64,000 bases of DNA from Streptomyces sp. NBC_00775 (GTDB lineage: Bacteria > Actinomycetota > Actinomycetes > Streptomycetales > Streptomycetaceae): assembly GCF_036347135.1 (NCBI RefSeq), contig NZ_CP108938.1, forward strand, positions 8,432,001 to 8,496,000, written 5' to 3'. Positions 47,206 through 54,841 of this stretch are shown piece after piece. The first letter of the stretch is position 1, and each line of letters begins with the position of its first letter. The position numbers and the translations under genes are program-made. The notes beneath the pieces are model-generated. The model searched no databases and was not told the origin of the DNA. It worked only from the letters and a program-made list of their open reading frames with translations.

Positions 47206-48216
47206 ATGGCTGCGACGACGGACCGCGACGAATTCGTACGGCTGACCGATCCGTACCGGCGGGAGCTGCTCGCCCACTGCTACCGCATGCTCGGGTCGGT
47301 CGACGACGCCGAGGACCTCGTCCAGGAGACGTATCTGCGGGCCTGGCGGTCGTACGACGGCTACGAGGGCCGGGCGTCCTTGCGGACCTGGCTGCACCGG
47401 ATCGCCACGAATACGTGTCTGACGGCTCTGGAGGGCCGGGTGCGGCGTCCGCTGCCCTCGGGGCTCGGGGAGCCCTCAGGCGCGCCTGAGGAGCCTCTGA
47501 GGGCCTCTGCGACGGACGTCCCGTGGCTGCAGCCACTGCCCGACGCGCTTGTCGACCCAGCGACCGTCGTGGCGGCGCGGGGCAGCCTGCGGCTTGCGCT
47601 CGTCGCCGCGCTGCAGAATCTGCCGGCCCGGCAGCGGACCGTGCTCATCCTGCGCGACGTGCTGGCCTGGCGGGCGCCCGAGGTCGCCGCCCTGCTCGGC
47701 ACCTCCACGGCGGCCGTCAAAAGCACCCTCCAGCGCGCGCGTGCCCGGCTCGACGAGGTGGCGCCCGACGAGGACCTGGTGACCGAGCCGGACGGCCCCG
47801 AGGACCGCGAGCTGCTCGACCGCTACATGGCGGCCTTCGAACACGCCGACATGGACGCGCTGCTGGGGCTCCTCCAGGACGGTGTCGAGCTGGAGATGCC
47901 CCCCTACTTGGAGTGGTTCAGCGGCACGAAGGACGTGCTGCGATTCCTGGGGGCGCGCGTCGGCGAACCGGGGCGCGTGCGGATGGTGCCCACGCGGGCC
48001 AACGGGCAGCGCGCGGTGGGGGCGTACGAGCGGGGCGCGGACGGCGTGCACCGGGCGCACTCGCTTCAGGTGCTCCACGTGCGCCTCCTGCACGCCCCGC
48101 ACGCGCTCGGCGTACGCGGCGTGCGCGAGGTGCGCGAGGTGCGCATCGCGCGGATCACCGCCTTCCTCGATCCGGAGCTGTTCGGGCGCTTCGGTCTGCC
48201 CCAGGTGCTCTCGTGA
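47206..48216 (+). CDS. ECF sigma factor with SnoaL-like C-terminal domain (SigG/SigX5 type)
   Basis: A 336-residue extracytoplasmic-function sigma factor. Region 2 is YRRELLAHCYRMLGSVDDAE, DLVQETYLRAWRSYDGYEG. A VPWLQPLPD linker motif is typical of this group. Region 4 is ALQNLPARQRTVLILRDVLA and TSTAAVKSTLQRARARL. The C-terminal 130 residues are a SnoaL-like domain (LLDRYMAAFEHADMDALLGL; MPPYLEWFSGTKDVLRFLG) that usually controls activity in place of an anti-sigma factor. ATG 47206 has AAGGGAGCGGGG upstream. It is coupled to the next gene. Confidence 0.9.
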   Translation: MAATTDRDEFVRLTDPYRRELLAHCYRMLGSVDDAEDLVQETYLRAWRSYDGYEGRASLRTWLHRIATNTCLTALEGRVRRPLPSGLGEPSGAPEEPLRASATDVPWLQPLPDALVDPATVVAARGSLRLALVAALQNLPARQRTVLILRDVLAWRAPEVAALLGTSTAAVKSTLQRARARLDEVAPDEDLVTEPDGPEDRELLDRYMAAFEHADMDALLGLLQDGVELEMPPYLEWFSGTKDVLRFLGARVGEPGRVRMVPTRANGQRAVGAYERGADGVHRAHSLQVLHVRLLHAPHALGVRGVREVREVRIARITAFLDPELFGRFGLPQVLS

Positions 48217-48788
48217 ACTCCGGTGAGCTGCTGGAACGCTCGCTCGCGTACACCCTGGGACGCGTCACGGGCGTGCGGCCGGGGAGCCTGGAGCGGGCCA
48301 CACCGTGTGCCCAGTGGGACCTGGGGGCGCTGCTCGACCACCTCAACGACTCGCTCGACGCGCTGTACGAGGGGCTGACCGGAGGGCGGATCGGTCTCTT
48401 CCCGACGGGGGATTCCGATCCCGCCTGCGGCTTCCGCGGGCGGGCGTGTGCGGTGCTCGGCGCCTGGGCCGCGGGTTCCGTGGACTCCGTCGTGATCGGC
48501 GACAAGCCGCTGGACGTCAGGGTGATGACCGCCGTGGGGGCCGTGGAGATCGCCGTGCACGGGTGGGACGTGGCACAGGCCTGCGGGAGGCCGGGTCCGA
48601 TCCCGGCCGCGCTCGCCGCCGAGCTGCTCCCCGTGGCGCGCTGTGTCGTCGCGGACGCCGACCGGGGCGTGCGCTTCGCGGCGCCCTTCGACGTGCCCGC
48701 GTGCGCGCGTCCCGGCGACCGGCTCCTCGCCTTCCTGGGGCGTCGCGATTCCTTTTCGGACCCGGCCCGGTCTGCCTTCCGTGAGTGA
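48213..48788 (+). CDS. TIGR03086-type DinB/maleylpyruvate-isomerase-fold protein
   Basis: A 191-residue protein of the mycothiol-dependent isomerase N-terminal fold: LERATPCAQWDLGALLDHLN with a metal-ligand His, AVEIAVHGWDVAQACGRPGP with the second His, and ELLPVARCVVADADRGVRFA. Members use mycothiol as cofactor or are of unknown function. GTG 48213 overlaps the sigma factor stop (GTGA), so translation is coupled. This suggests a role in the response the sigma factor controls. Confidence 0.85.
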   Translation: MNSGELLERSLAYTLGRVTGVRPGSLERATPCAQWDLGALLDHLNDSLDALYEGLTGGRIGLFPTGDSDPACGFRGRACAVLGAWAAGSVDSVVIGDKPLDVRVMTAVGAVEIAVHGWDVAQACGRPGPIPAALAAELLPVARCVVADADRGVRFAAPFDVPACARPGDRLLAFLGRRDSFSDPARSAFRE

Positions 48789-48815
48789 TCCCTTGACCTC
48801 ACGAAAGGAACCGTC

Positions 48816-50291
48816 ATGGCTGACACCCTGCGTGCCCCGGGCCGTGAACCAGCCGCCGGTACCGCGCCGCCACGTCGCGCGTGGACCGTCGTACTGGCCG
48901 GACTCGGGGCGCTGCTCTGCTCCCTCGACGTGGTCGTCGTCTCCACCGCGCTGCCCGCCCTGCGGGCCGACTTCGGGGCGAGCCTGTCCGACCTGGAGTG
49001 GACGATCAACGCGTACAACCTGGTCTTCGCCTGCCTCACCCTGACCGGCGCCGCGCTCGGCGACCGCTTCGGGCGGCGACGCATGTACGTCGTCGGGCTC
49101 GCCGTCTTCACGCTGGCGTCGGCGCTGGCGGCGCTAGCGGGCGGTCCGGGGCAGCTCATCGCCGCGCGGGGGGTCCAGGGCGCCGGCGCGGCCGTCCTGC
49201 TGCCGCTCACGCTGACCCTGATCAGCGAGGCGTTCCCGGCCGAGAAGCGGGGCGTCGCGATCGGCGTGTGGGGCGGGGTGACCGGGCTCGGCGTGGCCGC
49301 CGGGCCGGTGCTCGGCGGCGCCGTCACCGAGGGCCTGTCCTGGCAGTGGATCTTCTGGCTGAACGTGCCGACGGGGCTCGCGATGCTGCCGCTGGCGGCC
49401 CTCAAGCTCCGGGAGAGCCACGGTCCCCGTCCCCAGCTCGACGTCGTGGGACTTGTCCTCGCGGCCGTGGGTCTGACCGGTCTCGCCTGGGCGCCGGTGC
49501 GGGCGCCGGAGGCGGGCTGGGGGAGCGCCGAAGTGCTGGGCGCGCTGGCCGTCGGCATCGTCTTCGTGGCGGCCTTCCTCGGCTGGGAGCGGTCGCGGGC
49601 GCGCTACCCGATGCTGCCCCTCGCGTACTTCAGGAGGCGCGGTTTCTCCACCGCCAACGGCGCGGTCTTCCTGATGTTCATGTCGCTGCTCGGCTCCCTG
49701 TTCATGATCTCGCAGCTCTTCCAACTCGGCCTGGGCAACTCCCCGTTGGAGGCGGGCGTCCGGATCCTCGTGTGGACCGGCATGCCGCTCGCCGTCGCGC
49801 CGGTCGCGGGCGCGCTCGCCGACCGGTTCGGGAACCGGCCCTTCATGCTGGGCGGCCTGGTCCTCCAGGCGGTCGGACTCGGGCTGCTGGCCCGGCAGAT
49901 CGAGCCGGGTGTCAGTTACGGGAGTCTGGTCGTGCCGCTGATCGTCGCGGGCATCGGCATCTCGATGGTCTTCCCCACGGTCGCGAACGCCGTGACCTCG
50001 TCGGTGCCGCCGGGCGACGCGGGAGTCGCGGCCGGCGTCAACAACGCGCTGCGCGAGTTGGGCGGGGTCTTCGGAGTCGCGGTCGCCGCGGCCGTGTTCA
50101 CGCGGTACGGGGGCTACGGCTCGGCCGCGAGCTTCGTCGACGGCTGCGGGCCCGCGCTGTGGGTCTCGGCGGGGGCGGCCGCAGTGGGCGCACTGGTGGC
50201 GGCGCTCGCGCCGTCGCGCGCTCAGGCCCGGATGCCGGACGCGTCGTACGCCCCGGCTCAGCAGCAGGAGGTTTCCCGCGCCCGGGCCTAG
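48816..50291 (+). CDS. MFS transporter, DHA2 (14-TMS) drug-efflux family
   Basis: A 491-residue drug:H+ antiporter-like protein with about 14 hydrophobic segments. Motif A is ALGDRFGRRRMYVVGLAVFT, motif C-like GVTGLGVAAGPVLGGAVTEG, and LSWQWIFWLNVPTGLAMLPL is typical of QacA/EmrB-like exporters. ATG 48816 has AAAGGAA upstream. It follows the previous stop by 27 bp, so the sigma factor, isomerase-fold protein and exporter make one operon. Confidence 0.92.
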   Translation: MADTLRAPGREPAAGTAPPRRAWTVVLAGLGALLCSLDVVVVSTALPALRADFGASLSDLEWTINAYNLVFACLTLTGAALGDRFGRRRMYVVGLAVFTLASALAALAGGPGQLIAARGVQGAGAAVLLPLTLTLISEAFPAEKRGVAIGVWGGVTGLGVAAGPVLGGAVTEGLSWQWIFWLNVPTGLAMLPLAALKLRESHGPRPQLDVVGLVLAAVGLTGLAWAPVRAPEAGWGSAEVLGALAVGIVFVAAFLGWERSRARYPMLPLAYFRRRGFSTANGAVFLMFMSLLGSLFMISQLFQLGLGNSPLEAGVRILVWTGMPLAVAPVAGALADRFGNRPFMLGGLVLQAVGLGLLARQIEPGVSYGSLVVPLIVAGIGISMVFPTVANAVTSSVPPGDAGVAAGVNNALRELGGVFGVAVAAAVFTRYGGYGSAASFVDGCGPALWVSAGAAAVGALVAALAPSRAQARMPDASYAPAQQQEVSRARA

Positions 50292-50296
50292 GCCCT

Positions 50297-50345
50297 GTCG
50301 GCCTGGAAGTTGACACCTTCCGTCGCCCCGGCCTCAGAGGCCGAC
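50297..50345 (+). terminator. Probable terminator after the MFS gene
   Basis: GTCGGCCT (50297-50304) pairs with AGGCCGAC (50338-50345), and an inner hairpin GGAAG...CTTCC lies between. There is no T run. Confidence 0.45.
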
Positions 50346-50421
50346 AATTCTCGCTCCGCGGTGCTCGAAGACCGCCAAATACCCGCTCACAAGGGCTTGT
50401 AGACGCCCGCTCACCTCTTTA

Positions 50422-50452
50422 TAGTCGTAATGACTATTAGTCGTTCTGACTA
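50422..50452 (+). promoter_or_regulatory. Two tandem NrtR-type operators, TAGTC-N5-GACTA
   Basis: Perfect inverted repeats TAGTC-GTAAT-GACTA (50422-50436) and TAGTC-GTTCT-GACTA (50438-50452) lie 16 bp apart, 21 bp before the start of the Nudix regulator. The surrounding DNA is unusually AT-rich and must contain the promoter. Position, symmetry and the neighbouring NrtR-like protein make autoregulation the likely role. Confidence 0.75.
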
Positions 50453-50472
50453 TTAATAGGGGGTGGGTGGGC

Positions 50473-51231
50473 GTGCTCGCACGGGAAGGCCGCGCGCCCG
50501 GGGGCAACACACCCGAGGGCTATGACAAGTACGCGTTCGAGCCCTTCGCCGTCACCGTCGACCTGGCCGTCCTCACGGTCCGGGCGGGCGCGCTTCAGGT
50601 GCTGCTCGTCGAGCGTGGACAGGAGCCGTACGCGGGCCGCTGGGCACTTCCCGGCGGCTTCGTGCTGCCGGACGAGTCCGCGGAGACCGCGGCCCGGCGC
50701 GAACTCGCCGAGGAGACAGGCCTGTCGGACATCTCCGGACTCCACCTGGAACAGCTGCGGACGTATACGGAACCCGAGCGCGACCCCAGGATGCGGGTCG
50801 TCTCCGTCGCGTACGCCGCGCTGCTCCCGGACCCTCCCGAGCCCCGCGGCGGCGGTGACGCGGCGCAGGCCCAGTGGCTGCGGTACAACGCGCTCGGTCC
50901 GCTCGCCTTCGACCACGACCGGATCCTCGCCGACGCCCACGAACGCGTCGGCGCCAAGCTCGAGTACACCTGTCTCGCCACGTCCTTCTGTCCGCCCGAG
51001 TTCACCCTCGGAGAGCTGCAGCAGGTCTACGAGACCGTGTGGGGCACCGCCCTCGACCGGCCCAACTTCCGGCGCAAGGTCCTCGCCACGCCGGGCTTCG
51101 TCGAACAGGTCCCCGGTGCCGCGCGCCTCACCGGAGGCCGCGGCAAACCCGCCGCGCTCTACCGGGCGGGCGGCGCCAAGGCCCTGTACCCACCCCTGCT
51201 GCGTCCCACCTCGGAAGGACGGCCCTCATGA
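50473..51231 (+). CDS. NrtR-type regulator: Nudix domain plus winged helix
   Basis: A 252-residue protein. The N-terminal Nudix domain (residues about 18-150) has an intact box, GGFVLPDESAETAARRELAE then ETGL, so it may still hydrolyse a substrate. The C-terminal winged helix is FTLGELQQVYETVWGTALDR, PNFRRKVLATPGFVEQV, and RGKPAALYR. This is the layout of NrtR, a repressor of NAD-metabolism genes that senses ADP-ribose. GTG 50473 is spaced 9 bases from AGGGGG; GTG 50467 is possible. The stop overlaps the ADP-ribosylglycohydrolase start (ATGA). Confidence 0.9.
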   Translation: MLAREGRAPGGNTPEGYDKYAFEPFAVTVDLAVLTVRAGALQVLLVERGQEPYAGRWALPGGFVLPDESAETAARRELAEETGLSDISGLHLEQLRTYTEPERDPRMRVVSVAYAALLPDPPEPRGGGDAAQAQWLRYNALGPLAFDHDRILADAHERVGAKLEYTCLATSFCPPEFTLGELQQVYETVWGTALDRPNFRRKVLATPGFVEQVPGAARLTGGRGKPAALYRAGGAKALYPPLLRPTSEGRPS

Positions 51232-52250
51232 CCACCACGACGCTCGCCAAGCGCGCCGCCACCGGCTCTCTGCTCGGACTCGCGCTGGGCGACGCGCTCG
51301 GGTTCCCCACCGAGTTCAACTCCGTGCCGGCGATCCTCGCCAAGTGCGGGCCCTGGCGGCAGATGCGGCTGCCCAAGCCCGCCACGGTCACCGACGACAC
51401 CCAGATGACGCTGGCGCTGGCGCGGGGGCTGCGCACCGCCATGGACCGCGGCCTGCTCGGCCCGCTGCGGATGGAAGGGCCGGTGCGCGAGGAGTTCGTG
51501 AACTGGTACCAGTCGCCCGACAACAACCGGGCGCCCGGCCGCACCTGCCTCGTCGCCTGCAACCTCCTCAAGAACGAGCAGCGCCGCTGGCAGGAGGCCA
51601 GCCAGATCGGCTCCAAGGGCTGCGGCGCCAACATGCGTGTGGCACCCGTCGGGCTCGTACGGGGGCTGAGCGACGAACAGCGGGCGGGCGCCGCGCAGTT
51701 CCAGGCCGCGCTCACGCATGGACACCCCACGGCGCTCGCCGCCTCCGACCTCACCGCGCACGCGATCTGGCTCCTCAGTCAGGGCGCCGAGCCGATGGGA
51801 CTCGTCGGGATGCTGCGGTCGTACGCGTACGAGAACCGCCACCGGTACCACGCGCGCTGGCTCGGCGACCTGTGGACCTTCAGCGAACACCCCACGGCGG
51901 AGAGCTATATCGCGCACGGCTGGGACGAGTGCCTGACCGCGCTGGACGACCTCCGGCACGCCGTGCGCACCGCCTCGCCCGAGACCGACCCCTGCCTCGC
52001 CACCGGCGGGGGCTGGATCGCGGAGGAGGCGCTCGCCACCGGCCTCCTCTGCTTCCTGCTCTTCGTCGACGAACCCCTCACCGCGCTGCGCCGGGCCGCC
52101 TGCACCTCCGGCGACTCCGACTCGATCGCCTGCCTGACCGGCGCCTTCGCGGGCGCCCACCACGGCTCGGACGCCTGGCCGACGGAGTGGGCCGACCGCA
52201 TCGAGTACCAGGGCGATCTCATGTCGCTGGGGGCGCTCTGGGACGCTTGA
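51228..52250 (+). CDS. ADP-ribosylglycohydrolase (DraG/ARH family)
   Basis: A 340-residue dinuclear-Mg hydrolase removing ADP-ribose from proteins, nucleic acids or small molecules. The metal-site motifs are intact: GLALGDALGFPTEF, TVTDDTQMTLALARGL, KGCGANMRVAPVGL, and GDSDSIACLTGAFAGAHHG. It is coupled to the NrtR-like gene by a four-base overlap and followed after 3 bp by a predicted nucleotidyltransferase. The group suggests processing of an ADP-ribosylated substrate followed by nucleotidyl transfer; this is inference. Confidence 0.92.
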   Translation: MTTTTLAKRAATGSLLGLALGDALGFPTEFNSVPAILAKCGPWRQMRLPKPATVTDDTQMTLALARGLRTAMDRGLLGPLRMEGPVREEFVNWYQSPDNNRAPGRTCLVACNLLKNEQRRWQEASQIGSKGCGANMRVAPVGLVRGLSDEQRAGAAQFQAALTHGHPTALAASDLTAHAIWLLSQGAEPMGLVGMLRSYAYENRHRYHARWLGDLWTFSEHPTAESYIAHGWDECLTALDDLRHAVRTASPETDPCLATGGGWIAEEALATGLLCFLLFVDEPLTALRRAACTSGDSDSIACLTGAFAGAHHGSDAWPTEWADRIEYQGDLMSLGALWDA

Positions 52251-52253
52251 GGG

Positions 52254-53027
52254 ATGACTGACGACGTCCTGGACATCGACCTCGCGGCCGTGGTGGCCGA
52301 ACAGCCCGACCCGGTGCTGTTCGCCACCGTCTCCGGGGCGCACCTCTACGGCTTCCCCTCGCGTGACTCCGACGTCGACCTGCGGGGCGTCCACCTGCTG
52401 CCGACGGCCGAACTGGTCGGGCTGCGCGAGCCCGAGGAGACCCGGTCGCGGATGTGGGACCGGGACGGCGTCGAGATGGACCTCGTCACCCACGACCTGC
52501 GCAAGTTCGTACGGCTGATGCTGCGGCGCAACGGCTATGTGCTGGAGCAGCTGCTGTCGCCGCTCGTCGTGCACACCACCGACGCGCACCGCGAGCTGGC
52601 CGGCCTCGCTCCCGGTGTCCTCACCAGCCATCATGCCCACCACTACCGGGGGTTCGCGACGACGCAGTGGCGGCTCTTCGAGAAGACCGGCGAACTCAAG
52701 CCGCTGCTCTACACGTTCCGTGTGCTGCTCACCGGCATCCACCTGATGCGCAGCGGCGAGGTGCAGGCCGATCTGCCCACGCTGCTCGGGCAGATCGACG
52801 CTCCCGCGTATCTGCCGGACCTGATCGCCGCGAAGGCCGAGCAGGAGCACGGGGCCGCGGACGTAGCCCACGCGCGCGTGCAGGACGACGTGGAGCGGCT
52901 GCACGCCCTGCTGGACGAGGCGCAGGACGCCTCAGCGCTGCCGGACGCCCCCTCCGTGTACGACGCTCTGCACGCGTTCGTCATCAGGGTCCGCCTGGAG
53001 GGCTTCCGGGGCGGCCTGGAGGGCTGA
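52254..53027 (+). CDS. Predicted nucleotidyltransferase, RlaP/YcgL-like (first)
   Basis: A 257-residue protein of the polymerase-beta nucleotidyltransferase fold. The active site is VSGAHLYGFPSRDSDVDLRG, giving G-S-like and D-x-D metal ligands. A third acidic residue is in DGVEMDLVTHDLRKFVRL. The helical C-terminal half is HHYRGFATTQWRLFEKTGEL and LLYTFRVLLTGIHLMRSGEV. This matches the 'RNA ligase-associated predicted nucleotidyltransferase' group (RlaP). The start follows the ARH stop by 3 bp, so it is co-transcribed. Substrate unknown. Confidence 0.85.
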   Translation: MTDDVLDIDLAAVVAEQPDPVLFATVSGAHLYGFPSRDSDVDLRGVHLLPTAELVGLREPEETRSRMWDRDGVEMDLVTHDLRKFVRLMLRRNGYVLEQLLSPLVVHTTDAHRELAGLAPGVLTSHHAHHYRGFATTQWRLFEKTGELKPLLYTFRVLLTGIHLMRSGEVQADLPTLLGQIDAPAYLPDLIAAKAEQEHGAADVAHARVQDDVERLHALLDEAQDASALPDAPSVYDALHAFVIRVRLEGFRGGLEG

Positions 53028-53741
53028 GGTCCGGCGCACACGGATCAGGAAGTCCTCGACGCGGGCCTGGTCGGGCTCGGGTGGCAGGGGGCTTTTCGAA
53101 GCCGCCTCGTCCGCCTCCGCCGCCAGGCGGGACAGCCAGGTCTCGAACTCCGGCCAGGGGACCTCGCCCCGCTTCACCGCGAGCAGCGGCTCGCGCTGGT
53201 CGCCGACGTCGATCGTCAATGCGCCGGTGCGCAGCAGGTCGCGGGAGCTCATCAGGAGGCGCAGGAGGTGCATGGCGTGCTTCCAGCGGGGCGCGCCGTG
53301 CCGGCGTACGTCCGCTTCCAGCTTCTTGTGCTGGCCCAGCGCATAGCGGGCGAACGTGTCGTGCGCCTGGCGGGAGAGGAACGCCTCGCGGAGGGCGAGG
53401 AGTTCGCGGCCCGTGTCGTCGACGTACTCGACGAGAGGGGAGTGCAGGCACTCCAGGATGTTCGGGTTGGCGCGCAGCGCGAGGGCGCAGAAGCGCTCCA
53501 GCTCCCAGCTGAACTGCTCCTCCGCCGGACCCTCGACATGCGTCGGCGGCTTCTCGAAGCGCCAGAAGAGCGGCGTCGGGGCGAGGAACACGCCCCGACG
53601 GTCCGTATCGCTGCCATCCGTGGCCAGCCCGAAGGCGCGCGACCCCATCACGCAGGAGTAGATCGTGTGGTTGCGCACCAGGGACACCATGGACACCATG
53701 GGCGTCGGGGACACCAGGGGTAGCGGGGACTCGGAATGCAT
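52932..53741 (-). CDS. Predicted nucleotidyltransferase, RlaP/YcgL-like (second, convergent)
   Basis: A 269-residue relative of the preceding protein, on the opposite strand. The active site is VMGSRAFGLATDGSDTDRRG. The body has FSWELERFCALALRANPNIL, ECLHSPLVEY, and HAMHLLRLLMSSRDLLRTGA. Its last 31 codons (after FLIRVRR) overlap the other gene antisense by 96 bp and look non-conserved, as if an earlier stop was lost. The start is uncertain: 53741, 53699 or 53690. The latter two lie in a tandem ATGGTGTCC repeat. Family members typically begin just before VRNHTIYSCVMGS, favouring 53690 or 53699. Confidence 0.82.
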   Translation of the reverse strand: MHSESPLPLVSPTPMVSMVSLVRNHTIYSCVMGSRAFGLATDGSDTDRRGVFLAPTPLFWRFEKPPTHVEGPAEEQFSWELERFCALALRANPNILECLHSPLVEYVDDTGRELLALREAFLSRQAHDTFARYALGQHKKLEADVRRHGAPRWKHAMHLLRLLMSSRDLLRTGALTIDVGDQREPLLAVKRGEVPWPEFETWLSRLAAEADEAASKSPLPPEPDQARVEDFLIRVRRTSALQAAPEALQADPDDERVQSVVHGGGVRQR

Positions 53742-53763
53742 GTCCCGGAGCGTACGTGCCGCC

Positions 53764-54183
53764 TCACGCCAGGCGGATCGAATTTCCGTCCACCGTGATC
53801 TTCTCCGCGGGCAGCGGACGCGGCGCCGGACCGGCCTCCACCGCCGCGTCCTCGATGCTGTACTTGCTGCCGTGGCAGGGGCAGTTGATGGTGCCGCCCG
53901 AGACGGAGGTCACCGTGCAGCCCAGGTGCGTGCAGATCGCCGAGAAGGCCTTGAACTCGTCCTTCTTCGGCTGGGTGACCACGACCTTCTGCTCCTTGAA
54001 GATCTTGCCCCCGCCGACCGGGATGTCGCTCGTCGCGGCCAGCTCCTGACCGCTGGGGGCGGCCGCCGCGGACGGCGACGATGTCGACGAGTCGTTGCTG
54101 TCGCCGTAGCTGCTGCACCCCGCGAGCAGCGCGGACGTCCCTGTCGCGAGAAGAACCGTGCGCCGCGTCGAACGGTTGGTCAT
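53764..54183 (-). CDS. Rieske [2Fe-2S] lipoprotein
   Basis: A 139-residue exported iron-sulfur protein. The N-terminus combines a twin-arginine-like STRRTVLLATGTSALLAGCSS with a lipobox (LAGC), so it is probably Tat-exported and lipid-anchored. The cluster ligands are CTHLGC and CPCHGS (two Cys, two His). The C-terminus is PAPRPLPAEKITVDGNSIRL. It likely transfers electrons at the outer face of the membrane. ATG 54183 overlaps the stop of the upstream membrane protein (TCAT on the plus strand). Confidence 0.93.
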   Translation of the reverse strand: MTNRSTRRTVLLATGTSALLAGCSSYGDSNDSSTSSPSAAAAPSGQELAATSDIPVGGGKIFKEQKVVVTQPKKDEFKAFSAICTHLGCTVTSVSGGTINCPCHGSKYSIEDAAVEAGPAPRPLPAEKITVDGNSIRLA

Positions 54184-54764
54184 GTCGTCACTCCGAACGT
54201 ACGGAAGAACCAGAGGGCGGACGTCAGCCAGATGGCCGTCAGGACGGCGAAGACGAGGCCGCCGACGATCGGCAGCAGCCAGCCGGGAAGTCGCTCCGAG
54301 CGGAGCAGCAGCATCTTGGCACTGAAAGCACCGAAGAAGAAGCAACCCAGGACCGAGTGCCACAAAACGCGCGGTTCGTACGTCTGATAGCCCAACGCGT
54401 ACAGACAGTGCACCGCGACGGGTACCGCCACCAGGAACGCGATCCGCCCCGACCAGCGGTGCAGCACCGGGGCCCAGCTGGGCCCCGGCAGCTTCCCGTA
54501 CACCATGAACGCCGAGACGAGCTGGATGAGCGCGAAGAAGAACGCCGTCGTCGCCAGCCATGACTTCACGGCGCCCGTGCTGCTGAAGCCGGCGAGGTTG
54601 AAGGCGGTCCCCGTCGGGTCGTGCACCTTGCCGTACACGCCGAGCCCGACCGCGACCGCCGCGGCGACCAGGGCCGGGACGAGATAGCGGGCCGCGCCGG
54701 GGCGGCGGTGGGCGGGCTGGGGAGACGGGAAGCCCTGGGTGGCGGCGTTCGGGTCCACGGTCAT
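54180..54764 (-). CDS. DUF6529-like four-helix membrane protein, possible cytochrome
   Basis: A 194-residue protein with about five hydrophobic segments: YLVPALVAAAVAVGLGVYG, SWLATTAFFFALIQLVSAFM, RIAFLVAVPVAVHCLYALGY, VLGCFFFGAFSAKMLLL and GGLVFAVLTAIWLTSALWFF. Histidines in LHRWSGRI, VAVHCLYALG and LWHSVLG are spaced like haem ligands of b561-type cytochromes. It is translationally coupled to the Rieske gene, which supports a two-protein electron-transfer unit. ATG 54764 has AGGGAG upstream. Confidence 0.82.
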   Translation of the reverse strand: MTVDPNAATQGFPSPQPAHRRPGAARYLVPALVAAAVAVGLGVYGKVHDPTGTAFNLAGFSSTGAVKSWLATTAFFFALIQLVSAFMVYGKLPGPSWAPVLHRWSGRIAFLVAVPVAVHCLYALGYQTYEPRVLWHSVLGCFFFGAFSAKMLLLRSERLPGWLLPIVGGLVFAVLTAIWLTSALWFFRTFGVTT

Positions 54765-54841
54765 GATCGGCTCCCTGCGGAGGAGGGGGTCGGACGAGGA
54801 GGCCGGGTCGGGGCACGGGCCCGGCGGTGAGGCATACGGCG

